A DNA stretch of 64,000 nucleotides from Oscillospiraceae bacterium MB08-C2-2 (GTDB lineage: Bacteria > Bacillota > Clostridia > Oscillospirales > Ruminococcaceae), in the NCBI GenBank assembly GCA_035621215.1, contig CP141729.1, forward strand, positions 142,944 to 206,943. The letters run 5' to 3'. Position numbers and translations under genes: made by a program. The notes below the pieces were generated by a model. It searched no databases, was not told the origin of the DNA, and saw nothing but the letters and a program-made list of their open reading frames with translations. Below, in pieces: positions 8,458 to 16,877 of the stretch. Numbering within the stretch: position 1 is the first letter of the stretch; each line of letters opens with the position of its first letter.

Positions 8458-9144
8458 ATGATGAAAACAAGAAAACTGTCGCTGCTAAAAGTGTTGCTGT
8501 CATTGGTTGGCTTTTTATTCCTTTGGGCAATTGTTACAGATGCCTGGGGTTATTCAGAACTGCTCTTTCATGCAGAAAAGGGAACCTGGGAAAAATATAT
8601 ATTCAATTTAGTAAATCGCCTTATTTGGGCGATACCTGCTATTGTTTTGCTGCGATTGTATAAAGAAGATTTGCCCACAAAATGGAATGAACTGTTTTTA
8701 AACAAACCACATAAGAGGCCTTTTATTATAGCGGCAGCTGTGATCATCCTCTATTGCTTTGCTGGGATGCTGTTTTCACACGGCGGTATTTGGTTGAATC
8801 CACAATTTAATTGCATCAAAGATTTTTTGAAACTGTTGATGGTGGCATTTGCCGAAGAACTGGTTTATCGTGGATGGGGACTCAATGCCCTGTCTGTATT
8901 TATGTCCAAAAGAGCAGCAAACTTAGTATCAACCCTGTTTTTTGTATTGCTACACTTACCTGCATATTTTATAAAATTCTATTTGATCGGGACAATCCCA
9001 CTGGCAGCGATGGCTTTTCAGTGCTTTTTTGTATTTATACTTGGGCTTTTATTTGGATATTTATATAATAGAGGCAGATCACTCTGGAGCCCTATGGTAG
9101 TGCACTTTTTAGCTGACTTTTTATCGATTATGGTAATTGGCTAA
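8458..9144 (+). CDS. CPBP family intramembrane metalloprotease
   Basis: This ~228-residue integral membrane protein belongs to the CAAX protease/bacteriocin-processing (CPBP, Abi) family. The first catalytic motif is AEELVYRGW at about residue 130 (EExxxR). It is followed by the FVLLHLPAYF histidine motif and a final VHFLADF histidine near the C-terminus. There are about six to eight membrane segments. The frame is open from a GTG at 8407; ATG 8458 or 8461 gives a better N-terminus (MMKTRKLSLLKVLLSLVG), though the RBS is weak. Base composition is more AT-rich than in neighbouring genes, suggesting possible transfer. The substrate is unknown. Confidence 0.8.
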   Translation: MMKTRKLSLLKVLLSLVGFLFLWAIVTDAWGYSELLFHAEKGTWEKYIFNLVNRLIWAIPAIVLLRLYKEDLPTKWNELFLNKPHKRPFIIAAAVIILYCFAGMLFSHGGIWLNPQFNCIKDFLKLLMVAFAEELVYRGWGLNALSVFMSKRAANLVSTLFFVLLHLPAYFIKFYLIGTIPLAAMAFQCFFVFILGLLFGYLYNRGRSLWSPMVVHFLADFLSIMVIG

Positions 9145-9154
9145 GCTTTTACAG

Positions 9155-9219
9155 TATAAGCATTTTGATTGTTTACTTTTGTAGCAGGAAGTAAACAATC
9201 AAAAACTACAATGCTTATA
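9155..9219. terminator. Nested inverted repeat after the CPBP gene
   Basis: TTTTGATTGTTTACTT (9163-9178) pairs perfectly with AAGTAAACAATCAAAA (9189-9204). An outer pair, TATAAGCAT/ATGCTTATA (9155-9163 and 9211-9219), encloses it. It is probably a bidirectional 3' hairpin. The rest of 9220-9467 holds the parE-like gene's promoter and a leader hairpin (GGGGAAAG 9363-9370 with CTTTCCCC 9386-9393). Confidence 0.6.
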
Positions 9220-9291
9220 GTTCTCAGGTTGATAAACCAAGAAAGAGCCTATTGCTTTTCCGGCTTTGGCTGTCACAAAAACCGTCAGGAC

Positions 9292-9321
9292 TTGACAAAA
9301 ACCGCAGACAGCCGATATTAT
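9292..9321 (+). promoter_or_regulatory. Sigma-A promoter of the topoisomerase pair
   Basis: TTGACA (9292-9297), 18-bp spacer, TATTAT (9316-9321), about 145 bp upstream of the first topoisomerase gene. A near-direct repeat of GACAAAAACCG lies at the -35 and about 20 bp upstream of it. Confidence 0.6.
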
Positions 9322-9467
9322 AGTATACATAGAGCTTGTCCGCAGTTAGCGGCACCGTGTAGGGGGAAAGGCCTGACTTTCGGGTCTTTCCCCTTGCCGC
9401 AGAAGGGGGCAGGTGTCTGGATGAAATTTCGGTCGGTGCACCGCATCGGTCTGGAGGATAAAGATTT

Positions 9468-11456
9468 ATGACAGCAAAAAAACAAGGGCAGGATTACGGC
9501 AACGAAAGTATTTCATCCCTCAAGGGAGCCGACCGTGTACGGCGCAGGCCGGCGGTTATTTTCGGCTCCGATGGGCTGGAAGGCTGCGAGCACGCCGTTT
9601 TTGAAATTCTTTCCAACGCCATTGATGAGGCACGGGAGGGCTTTGGAAACCGGGTGGATATCACCGTATTCCCCGATCATTCCATACAGATACAGGATTA
9701 TGGCCGGGGCATTCCGGTGGATTACAACCAGAATGAAGAGAAATACAATTGGGAGCTGATTTTCTGCGAGCTTTATGCAGGCGGAAAATACACCACCAAC
9801 GATGGCGGCAGCTACGAATATTCCCTTGGCCTCAACGGCCTTGGCCTGTGTGCCACCCAGTATTCCTCCGAATACATGGATGTGGAAATTCTGCGGGATG
9901 GCTTTCAGTATAACCTTCACTTTGAGAAGGGCGAGCTTGTGGGAGAAATGCTTAAAACACCCACAACCTCCAAAAAAACCGGCACCAAGATCAAATGGCG
10001 GCCGGATCTTTCGGTTTTCACCGACATTAACATCCCCATAGAATATTTTGAGGATATTCTGCGCCGTCAGGCGGTGGTCAACAAGGGCTTGACCTTTGTG
10101 TTGGAGCAGGTTACTCCCCAAGGCACCAACCGGCAGGAGTTCTTTTATGCGGATGGTATCACCGATTATGTCAAGGAACTGACCGGAGAAAATGTGCTGA
10201 CCCCGGTGCAGTTTTGGCAGGCGGAGCGGCAGGGCCGTGACCGGGAGGATAAGCCGGAATACAAGGTGAAGCTCTCAGCCGCCATGTGCTTTTCCAACCG
10301 CTTGGATCTGCTGGAATATTACCACAACTCCAGCTTTCTGGAGCATGGAGGCTCCCCGGATCGGGCGGTGAAAGTTGCTTTTGTGGGCCAGATTGATTCC
10401 TACCTGAAAACGGCGGGAAAATACCTGAAAAATGAAAGCAAGATTACCTTTCAGGATGTGCAGGATTGCCTTGTGCTGGTTTCCTCCTCCTTTTCCACCC
10501 AGACCTCCTATGCCAACCAGACCAAAAAGGCTATCAACAACAAGTTTATTTATGAGGCCATGACCGAATTCCTCCGCCATTCTCTGGAGGTTTATTTTGT
10601 TGAGAACCCCGATGATGCCGCCAAGATCGCCGAGCAGGTACTGATCAACAAGCGCAGCCGGGAAAATGCCGAAAAAACCCGCCTGAATCTGAAAAAGAAA
10701 TTGGCCGGGTCTATGGATCTTTCCAACCGGGTGCAGAAATTTGTGGATTGCCGCTCTAAGGATATTTCCCGCCGGGAGATTTACATCGTGGAGGGTGATT
10801 CGGCGCTGGGCGCCTGCAAGCTGGGGCGGGACAGTGAATTTCAGGCCATTATTCCGGTGCGGGGCAAGATTCTCAACTGTCTCAAGGCAGAGTTTAACAA
10901 GATTTTTCAGAACGATATCATCACCGATATCATTAAGGTTCTGGGCTGTGGCGTGGAGGTTAAATCCAAGGCCAACAAGGAACTGGCCAGCTTTGACCTG
11001 GAGGGCTTGCGCTGGAACAAGGTGGTTATCTGCACCGATGCGGATGTGGACGGCTTTCAGATACGCACCCTGATCCTCACCATGCTTTACCGGCTGACCC
11101 CTACTTTGATTGAGAAGGGGTATGTATACATCGCAGAATCCCCCCTTTATGAGATTAGCTCCAAAAACGAGACCCATTTTGCCTATACGGAGCAGGAAAA
11201 GGCGGAGGTTCTGGAAAACCTTGCCGGCCAGAAGGTAACGCTGCAGCGTTCCAAAGGTCTTGGTGAAAACGAGCCGGAAATGATGTGGCTGACCACCATG
11301 AACCCTGAAACACGCCGCCTGATTAAGGTGTCTCCCAGCGAGGCTGAAAAAACCGGGGAGATGTTTGAAATTCTCTTGGGGGATAATTTGCAGGGGCGCA
11401 AGGATTTTATCGCCGAGTTCGGCCAGAATTATCTGGATGCAGCCGATATTTCTTAA
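9468..11456 (+). CDS. parE: Type IIA DNA topoisomerase subunit B (ParE/GyrB-like)
   Basis: This 662-residue ATPase subunit of a type II topoisomerase has an N-terminal GHKL ATPase (EILSNAIDEAREG, DYGRGIPVD, GLNGLGLCATQYSS), a transducer domain, and a TOPRIM domain with EGDSALGACKLGRD near residue 440 and DADVDG near 523. It ends with the conserved QRSKGLGENEPEMMW. The length fits ParE or short GyrB without the enterobacterial insert. It is paired with the subunit A gene 434 bp downstream, the order of topoisomerase IV-like pairs. It is clearly divergent (GRGIPVDYN), so I read it as the clostridial paralogue and not the main gyrase. The GyrB/ParE choice is an inference. Confidence 0.9.
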   Translation: MTAKKQGQDYGNESISSLKGADRVRRRPAVIFGSDGLEGCEHAVFEILSNAIDEAREGFGNRVDITVFPDHSIQIQDYGRGIPVDYNQNEEKYNWELIFCELYAGGKYTTNDGGSYEYSLGLNGLGLCATQYSSEYMDVEILRDGFQYNLHFEKGELVGEMLKTPTTSKKTGTKIKWRPDLSVFTDINIPIEYFEDILRRQAVVNKGLTFVLEQVTPQGTNRQEFFYADGITDYVKELTGENVLTPVQFWQAERQGRDREDKPEYKVKLSAAMCFSNRLDLLEYYHNSSFLEHGGSPDRAVKVAFVGQIDSYLKTAGKYLKNESKITFQDVQDCLVLVSSSFSTQTSYANQTKKAINNKFIYEAMTEFLRHSLEVYFVENPDDAAKIAEQVLINKRSRENAEKTRLNLKKKLAGSMDLSNRVQKFVDCRSKDISRREIYIVEGDSALGACKLGRDSEFQAIIPVRGKILNCLKAEFNKIFQNDIITDIIKVLGCGVEVKSKANKELASFDLEGLRWNKVVICTDADVDGFQIRTLILTMLYRLTPTLIEKGYVYIAESPLYEISSKNETHFAYTEQEKAEVLENLAGQKVTLQRSKGLGENEPEMMWLTTMNPETRRLIKVSPSEAEKTGEMFEILLGDNLQGRKDFIAEFGQNYLDAADIS

Positions 11457-11800
11457 AGAGGCTTCGCCTCTTACTTCGGGCTTAGGTGAGTGAAAACTGT
11501 TGCCTTAGCGCTCGATGGGAAGCTTTATTTCTTTTATCGGGCGCAAGCCGATTAAACCTTCCCCCTCGCTGGATGATAGTTTAATTTAAGGGGAAGCCCT
11601 TTTCTTTGATACCTTTCTTTTTCTAAAAGAAAGGGTGCCCGTGCGGCACAAGCACGACCTAAGCCAAACTGTTTAAACGGCGTTGAATCTTGGCGGGGGA
11701 GGGTCCCAAGGGGGGAGTCACCCCCCTTGGCAATTCTTTGCATCCTTTCTCATTGCAGAGAAAGGATGTGCCAGTCTGCGCGGCACGAGCGCAGGGGGAA
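11457..11800. repeat. Hairpin cluster in the gap between topoisomerase subunit genes
   Basis: This non-coding gap carries at least five separate hairpins. They are AGAGGC/GCCTCT (11457-11471), ACCTTTCTTTT/AAAAGAAAGGGT (11611-11636), CCAAGGGGGG/CCCCCCTTGG (11706-11730), CATCCTTTCTC/GAGAAAGGATG (11741-11768) and CTGCGC/GCGCAG (11776-11794). None has a proper T-tract. The last ~90 bases before the subunit A gene contain only its RBS (AGGAG at 11875-11879). No ORF is convincing here. Confidence 0.65.
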
Positions 11801-11890
11801 GCGGGACTACTTGCTTCCGGTAAACGCTGGCATAAATTGTTGAACTAAGGCCCTTTCTACCCCACCTGACTAATAGGAGTGAAGAACACA

Positions 11891-14125
11891 GTGCCTCCAA
11901 AAAAGAAGGATAACAATAAAAAAAGAAGCGATGTTTCCGGCGCATTCATTGAGAATGCCGGAATTGTCCTTGAACAGCCCATTACCGATACGCTGGAAAA
12001 AAACTACATGCCCTATGCCATGAGCGTGATCGTATCCAGAGCCATCCCTGAGATAGACGGCTTTAAGCCCTCTCACCGGAAGCTGCTGTATACCATGTAT
12101 AAAATGGGGCTTTTGGGTTCTACCCGAACCAAATCAGCCAACATTGTGGGCCAGACCATGAAGCTGAATCCCCACGGTGATCAGACCATTTATGAAACCA
12201 TGGTGCGCCTTTCCCGTGGCTATGAGGCTCTGCTCCACCCCTATGTGGATTCAAAGGGCAACTTCGGCAAGGCCTATTCCCGGGATATGGCCTTTGCGGC
12301 TTCCCGGTATACCGAAGCCAAGCTGGACCCCATTTCCACTCAGATTTTTGGGGATATCGATCTGGATACCGTGGATTTTGTGGATAACTACGACAACCAG
12401 ATGAAGGAGCCAACCCTTTTGCCGGTGAGCTTTCCTTCTGTGCTGGTCAACGCCAACATGGGCATTGCAGTGGGTATGGCCTCCTCCATTTGTTCCTTTA
12501 ATCTTGAGGAAATCTGCCAGACCACAGTTGCTCTTATTCGGGACCCGGAACATGATTTGCTTTCCACTCTCAAGGCACCCGATTTTTCCGGCGGGGGCTA
12601 TATAGTTTACGAGGAAGAAACTTTCCGGAAGATTTACCAGACTGGGCGGGGCGGCTTTAAGGTTCGCAGCCGTTATGCCTACGATAAATCCAGCAACTGT
12701 ATCGATATCACCGAGATCCCCCCCACCACCACGGTAGAAGCCATTATGGATAAAGTGGTTTCTCTGGTCAAGCAGAACAAGCTTCGTGAAGTGGTGGATA
12801 TGCGGGATGAAACCGATCTCAGCGGCCTGAAGCTCACCATTGACCTGCGCCGGGGCAGCGATCCAGATAAGCTGATGCAGAAGCTTTACCGCATGACTCC
12901 GCTGGAGGATACTTTCTCCTGCAATTTCAACGTGCTTATTGGCGGTGCCCCCCGGGTGCTGGGTGTCCGGGAGCTGCTGGAGGAATGGACAGCTTTTCGG
13001 TTAGAGTGTGTCCGCCGCCGGGTATTCCATGACCTGAAAAAGAAAAAGGAAAAGCTTCATCTGCTCAGAGGCCTTGCCAAGATTCTGCTGGATATTGATA
13101 AGGCTGTTCGTGTGGTGCGGGAAACCGTTGAGGAAAAAGAAGTCGTTCCCAACTTGATGATCGAGTTTGGCATCGATGAAATTCAGGCTGAATACGTAGC
13201 GGAAATTCGCCTGCGCCACCTGAACCGGGAATATATTCTCCGCCGCACCCAGGAAACCGAGCAGCTTGAACAGGATATCGCTTCGATGGAGGATATTCTG
13301 GCTAACCCCAAGAAGATCAAGGGTATCATTGTGGAGGAGCTGAAGCAGGTTGCTAAGAAGTATGGCAAGCCCCGCCGCAGTCTCCTGTATTACCCCACCC
13401 CCGAGGATCAGGAAATACCGGAGGAGGAAGTAGCGGATTACCCGGTGAACCTCTTCTTTACCCGGGAAGGATATTTCAAGAAAATTACGCCCCAGTCTCT
13501 GCGCATGAGCGGGGAACAGAAGCTTAAAGAAGGGGATAGCCTTTCTCAAGAAATTCTGGCCTCCAATGCCAGCCACTTGCTGTTTTTCACCGACCGTCAG
13601 CAGGTGTATAAAGCTTCTGCCAGTGATTTTGCCGATACCAAGGCCAGTGTGCTGGGGGATTACATCCCGGCCCGGTTGGGTATGGATGAGGGCGAAACAG
13701 TCATTTATATGGCGGTTACGACTGATTACAGCGGCTATATGCTTTTCTTCTTTGAAAACGGCAAGGCCGCCAAGGTGGAGCTTTCCAGCTACCAGACCAA
13801 GACCAAGCGCAAAAAGTTGTTGGCCGCTTATTACGGCGGCTCTCTTTTGGTCAGCCTTTATCAGCTTTTGGAGGAAGGGGAATATCTGCTGCGGGCCAAC
13901 AATGACCGCACTCTGGTGGTGCATTCGGGAGCCATTTCCCCCAAAACCACCAAGAGCACCCAGGGTATTCAGGCGCTGACCCTGAAAAAGAACACCTTCT
14001 TGACTGTTGCAGTGCCCTTTTCAGAGGAGCTGCTGGCCAATTCCCACCGTTTCCGCACCAAGAACCTGCCTTCTATGGGATTTTTCCCTCGGGAAAGCGA
14101 TAAGGGCGAGCAGCTGACGCTGTAG
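11891..14125 (+). CDS. parC: Type IIA DNA topoisomerase subunit A (ParC/GyrA-like)
   Basis: This 744-residue DNA-cleaving subunit carries the catalytic tyrosine at Tyr140 in FAASRYTEAKL, followed by the tower and coiled-coil region (KKKKEKLHLLRGLAKILLDI) and a C-terminal DNA-wrapping region. GTG 11891 is preferred over GTG 11879 because AGGAG lies about 10 nt before it. The segment aligned with the quinolone-binding loop reads NPHGDQTIYE, so Gln98 stands where Ser83 of E. coli GyrA is and Glu102 where Asp87 is. It pairs with the upstream subunit B. The short C-terminal region argues for a ParC-like paralogue over housekeeping GyrA. Confidence 0.9.
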   Translation: MPPKKKDNNKKRSDVSGAFIENAGIVLEQPITDTLEKNYMPYAMSVIVSRAIPEIDGFKPSHRKLLYTMYKMGLLGSTRTKSANIVGQTMKLNPHGDQTIYETMVRLSRGYEALLHPYVDSKGNFGKAYSRDMAFAASRYTEAKLDPISTQIFGDIDLDTVDFVDNYDNQMKEPTLLPVSFPSVLVNANMGIAVGMASSICSFNLEEICQTTVALIRDPEHDLLSTLKAPDFSGGGYIVYEEETFRKIYQTGRGGFKVRSRYAYDKSSNCIDITEIPPTTTVEAIMDKVVSLVKQNKLREVVDMRDETDLSGLKLTIDLRRGSDPDKLMQKLYRMTPLEDTFSCNFNVLIGGAPRVLGVRELLEEWTAFRLECVRRRVFHDLKKKKEKLHLLRGLAKILLDIDKAVRVVRETVEEKEVVPNLMIEFGIDEIQAEYVAEIRLRHLNREYILRRTQETEQLEQDIASMEDILANPKKIKGIIVEELKQVAKKYGKPRRSLLYYPTPEDQEIPEEEVADYPVNLFFTREGYFKKITPQSLRMSGEQKLKEGDSLSQEILASNASHLLFFTDRQQVYKASASDFADTKASVLGDYIPARLGMDEGETVIYMAVTTDYSGYMLFFFENGKAAKVELSSYQTKTKRKKLLAAYYGGSLLVSLYQLLEEGEYLLRANNDRTLVVHSGAISPKTTKSTQGIQALTLKKNTFLTVAVPFSEELLANSHRFRTKNLPSMGFFPRESDKGEQLTL

Positions 14126-14140
14126 GTTTCCACAATATAC

Positions 14141-14185
14141 AAAAGGCCTGTGCAAAACTAAGTTTTGCACAGGCCTTTTTGAGGT
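14141..14185 (+). terminator. Intrinsic terminator after the subunit A gene
   Basis: An 18-bp perfect stem (AAAAGGCCTGTGCAAAAC with its complement, loop TAA) spans 14141-14179 and ends in TTTTT. It is A-rich on the other side, so it could also stop minus-strand transcripts. Confidence 0.9.
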
Positions 14186-14196
14186 TGCAGGCAAAA

Positions 14197-14358
14197 GTCT
14201 ACAACCTCTATGGGGGGCATCCAATGCCCCCCATAGTCCCCCCGGATTGCACCGCTCCGGTGCAAAAAGTGGGATTCCTGCATCGAAATCAATTCGATGC
14301 AGGAAGAAATACGAATCAAAACCATAAGGTATTCAAGTAAAGGCAGGTATGACTACAG
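14197..14358 (+). repeat. Hairpin repeat, left copy of an inverted pair
   Basis: The sequence from CTACAACCTC through GACTACAG recurs in opposite orientation at 16700-16868. It contains ATGGGGGGCAT/ATGCCCCCCAT, TTGCACC/GGTGCAA and TTCCTGCATCGAA/TTCGATGCAGGAA hairpins, then the block ATCAAAACCATAAG. It has no coding capacity. With its partner it brackets the oxidoreductase and PadR genes. Confidence 0.8.
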
Positions 14359-14395
14359 GCCTTTTTATGCAGATAATGGCTTACTTTCCTACAGA

Positions 14396-16039
14396 TTAAG
14401 ACCTTCTGCTTGCATAGTAGGGTGGATACCACTTCTGGAACCAGCCTGTAAAGAATCCCAATAGGGCCGGGAGCAAAGAATTGAGGGCCCCCACCCACGG
14501 TGCAAGGGAGGATTGCATCAGAAAATAGGTCCAGATCGGGGTCACCAGGTACAGCATCCCCCAGCATGCTGTCAGAATTCGGTTGGTTTGAACAAACAAC
14601 CCATTGCTTAAAGCCTTTTGCCCGCCATAATCATACATAGAATAATAGGCGGTCAGAGGTACCTTTAAAAATACCGTGGTACTCCACATAATACCAAAAA
14701 GAAGATAAGACACAGGCAGAAGAAGGCTGGGGGGTACCCCCAATATGCCCAATGTGCTGATGCAGGCAACAGCAGTCAGAGAGAGGCATTCAAATACAGT
14801 AGCTTTCCATTTCAGGAATCCAAAGGACAAGAGAGCGCTGGCGGCAAGGCCGATCAGCCCTCCGGCAAAAGGGTGAATGGCCATGCCCACCCAGATCGGA
14901 AGCCAAGGCAAAATCAACAGATTCATGTTGCTTTTTTTCTCTGACTCTGCATCCTGCGGAACCGCATTGCTACCAGAGGAATAGCCAAATATCTCATCCC
15001 AATGGAGCATCAGTCCGAAATCCCCCTCCACACGGTAGCGGTGCTCCATTAACGCAGTTTGCCCATCGGTTTCACCTTTGGCAATTTCCATCCAGATGGT
15101 GAGAGGTGTTTCAATTCTGGTGGTAAAGGGCAGGAAATCCTCTGTCAACACCTGTTGGCCTTCACGGCCCAGTAGAATTTGATAGGTTTTGCCGGTGTCC
15201 GTATAGTTCATTTCCAAGATTCTGTCCTGGCCATTCCATGCCTCTGGGTTATAGAGTGCCGCCATTTGCCGGGTGAACAGGAGGGCGGCATCGGCCGGTT
15301 CGCCGGCAGCATCTTGGCAGGAATCCTGTGCAGCCTCAATTCCCCAGCTGGCATCCGCCATTTGCTCAAAAACCTTTCGGGGATACAAAAGCTCTGAAAG
15401 CTTTTTCTTTGTAGGTTCTGTTATGCCTTGCGCCATAAATTCGCTGCCAGCGGTTTTGACATAGCCTAAATATTCATCGGTACGTCCGCGCAGCTCGGGT
15501 ACACGGAAAAGCTCGCCCTGCCCACAGTAAAGGGTCTCATAATTTTCCTTGCCAAGGCAGTGATCAAACAGAAGGTTGACACTGTCATAGTTGCCTGCCG
15601 CTGTATAAAAGCCGCAGGTGGAAATGAGCATATACCTTTTCCCCGAGAGATCGTAGCGGGAGGGATGAGAGCCACTGTCTGGATTGCCATCGGCTCTTTG
15701 GACCATAAAGGGCAAATTCATGGGAAGCTGGCGATCCATCAGGGCCTTGAGCTGTGAAGGAAGGCTGTAATAATAAAGAGGAAAGCTCCAGATTATCACA
15801 TCGGCATCCAGCATTTTTTCTATAACCTGTGCCATATCATCCTGCATGCAGCAGTGACCGGGGGTTTTGTTCCAGCAGGCAAAGCATCCGATACAGGGGT
15901 TTATATTCAGCTTGTATACCGGTAAAATATCAATTTCCAGTGAAGCCTTTTGTGCCATCCCCTCTAAAAAAGCATTGGTAAGGCACATGGTGTTGCTGTT
16001 TTTTGGCCTGGGGCTGCCGTTGAGCACCAGAATCTTCAT
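14396..16039 (-). CDS. Flavodoxin-family NAD(P)H-dependent oxidoreductase with C-terminal membrane domain
   Basis: This 547-residue protein has an N-terminal flavodoxin-like NADPH:FMN reductase fold: MKILVLNGSPRPKNSNT for the FMN phosphate loop, and WSFPLYYYSLPSQLKALMDR. A cysteine cluster, NPCIGCFACWNKTPGHCC, resembles iron-sulfur flavoproteins. After about residue 230 there is a mixed linker domain of unknown role. About five hydrophobic helices follow from near residue 375 (MNLLILPWLPIWVGMAIHPFAGG onwards). The stop of the upstream PadR gene overlaps this ATG by 4 bp, so the two are coupled. It could be a redox-stress or xenobiotic response enzyme, which is inferred from the PadR partner only. 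Confidence 0.78.
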   Translation of the reverse strand: MKILVLNGSPRPKNSNTMCLTNAFLEGMAQKASLEIDILPVYKLNINPCIGCFACWNKTPGHCCMQDDMAQVIEKMLDADVIIWSFPLYYYSLPSQLKALMDRQLPMNLPFMVQRADGNPDSGSHPSRYDLSGKRYMLISTCGFYTAAGNYDSVNLLFDHCLGKENYETLYCGQGELFRVPELRGRTDEYLGYVKTAGSEFMAQGITEPTKKKLSELLYPRKVFEQMADASWGIEAAQDSCQDAAGEPADAALLFTRQMAALYNPEAWNGQDRILEMNYTDTGKTYQILLGREGQQVLTEDFLPFTTRIETPLTIWMEIAKGETDGQTALMEHRYRVEGDFGLMLHWDEIFGYSSGSNAVPQDAESEKKSNMNLLILPWLPIWVGMAIHPFAGGLIGLAASALLSFGFLKWKATVFECLSLTAVACISTLGILGVPPSLLLPVSYLLFGIMWSTTVFLKVPLTAYYSMYDYGGQKALSNGLFVQTNRILTACWGMLYLVTPIWTYFLMQSSLAPWVGALNSLLPALLGFFTGWFQKWYPPYYASRRS

Positions 16040-16584
16040 AGAATTTCCCTCAGCCTTTCAATGCTTTTTTTTGCCCAAGTGATGCAGGTCTGCGTATAGG
16101 TATAGCCGAAATCAGCGGCTAGCTCCCAGTAGATGGTCTGATAAGGCTCCACCTGTTGGCTGTACCGTTCAATGGCTTGGGGAATATGGCTCATTTCGGC
16201 AAGATATGTTTGGCAGTCCTCAGAGAATTGTTCCAGCATGGCGATGCATTTTTCCGGCGGATTGCTGCCGGAAAAGAACACCTTCATCAAAAAAGCATCC
16301 TTTGTGCCCTTTGAAAGCCCTGTGTTTTCATCCGAAAGCCAGTGGAGAAACTCCGTTCTTCCGCTTTCGGTAATGCTGTAAAGCTTTTTGTTGGGCTTAT
16401 CGGTTTGCAGAATCGGCTGGCAGGTTACCAGCTCTTTTTTCTCCAGCTTGCCCAGCTCCAGATAAATCTGGCTGGTTTGGGCATACCAGAAGAATTTAAC
16501 GGACGAACCAAAGGCTTTGGATAAATCATAGCCTGTCATGCTGCCATAGGAGAGAAAGCCTAAAATTCCATGGGAAAGAGACAT
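16036..16584 (-). CDS. PadR family transcriptional regulator
   Basis: This 182-residue regulator has the PadR winged-helix N-terminus (LSHGILGFLSYGSMTGYDLSKAF, then YAQTSQIYLELGKLEKKELV) and a Vir-like helical C-terminal dimerisation domain (Vir/AphA type). AGGTGA precedes ATG 16584 with good spacing. It overlaps the oxidoreductase by 4 bp. A perfect 18-4-18 palindrome in its own promoter region is the obvious autoregulatory operator. PadR proteins usually repress and are released by phenolic or other small ligands; the ligand here is not known. Confidence 0.92.
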   Translation of the reverse strand: MSLSHGILGFLSYGSMTGYDLSKAFGSSVKFFWYAQTSQIYLELGKLEKKELVTCQPILQTDKPNKKLYSITESGRTEFLHWLSDENTGLSKGTKDAFLMKVFFSGSNPPEKCIAMLEQFSEDCQTYLAEMSHIPQAIERYSQQVEPYQTIYWELAADFGYTYTQTCITWAKKSIERLREIL

Positions 16585-16600
16585 TGTATTTCACCTGCTT

Positions 16601-16640
16601 CTATATTATAAAATTATAATAGTATAATTTTATAATATAG
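16601..16640. promoter_or_regulatory. Perfect palindromic operator upstream of padR
   Basis: CTATATTATAAAATTATA (16601-16618) is exactly complementary to TATAATTTTATAATATAG (16623-16640), with the 4-bp centre ATAG. It is 17 bp before the padR start and overlaps AT-rich promoter sequence. This size and position fit a PadR dimer operator. Confidence 0.75.
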
Positions 16641-16665
16641 TCAACACATTTAGAAGATCTGGAAG

Positions 16666-16698
16666 AACAAAAAAGCGAATGGCCGTAGCCATTCGCTT
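16666..16698 (-). terminator. Intrinsic terminator of the secreted-protein gene
   Basis: AAGCGAATGGC (16673-16683) pairs with GCCATTCGCTT (16688-16698), loop CGTA. On the minus strand it is followed by TTTTTTG. It is the terminator for the gene at 16878-19145, 180 bp away, with the repeat copy in between. Confidence 0.85.
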
Positions 16699-16699
16699 C

Positions 16700-16868
16700 A
16701 GACTGTAGACATATCTGCCTTTAACTTCAAATCTTATGGTTTTGATGCGTAATTCTTCCGAAGTCGAATTGATTTCGACGCAGGAATCCCACTTTTTGCT
16801 CCGGAGCGGCGCAATCCGGGGGGAATATGGGGGGCATTGGATGCCCCCCCATAAAGGTGTAGGATTGT
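16700..16868 (-). repeat. Hairpin repeat, right copy of an inverted pair
   Basis: The reverse complement reads CTACACCTTTATGGGGGGG, then GCATCCAATGCCCCCC and CCGGATTGCGCCGCTCCGG, then GGGATTCCTGCGTCGAAATC and ATCAAAACCATAAG, matching 14197-14358 base for base over most of its length. It would form part of the 3' untranslated region of the secreted-protein transcript. Confidence 0.8.
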
Positions 16869-16877
16869 TTTGTTTTT

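Noticed and set aside
8366..9467. Phage or IS remnant around the AT-rich CPBP gene
   Set aside because: Composition shifts, but there are no transposase, integrase or terminal repeats beyond one hairpin.
11457..11800. CRISPR array in the hairpin-rich spacer
   Set aside because: The hairpins are all different; there are no regularly spaced identical repeats here or elsewhere in the window, and no cas genes.
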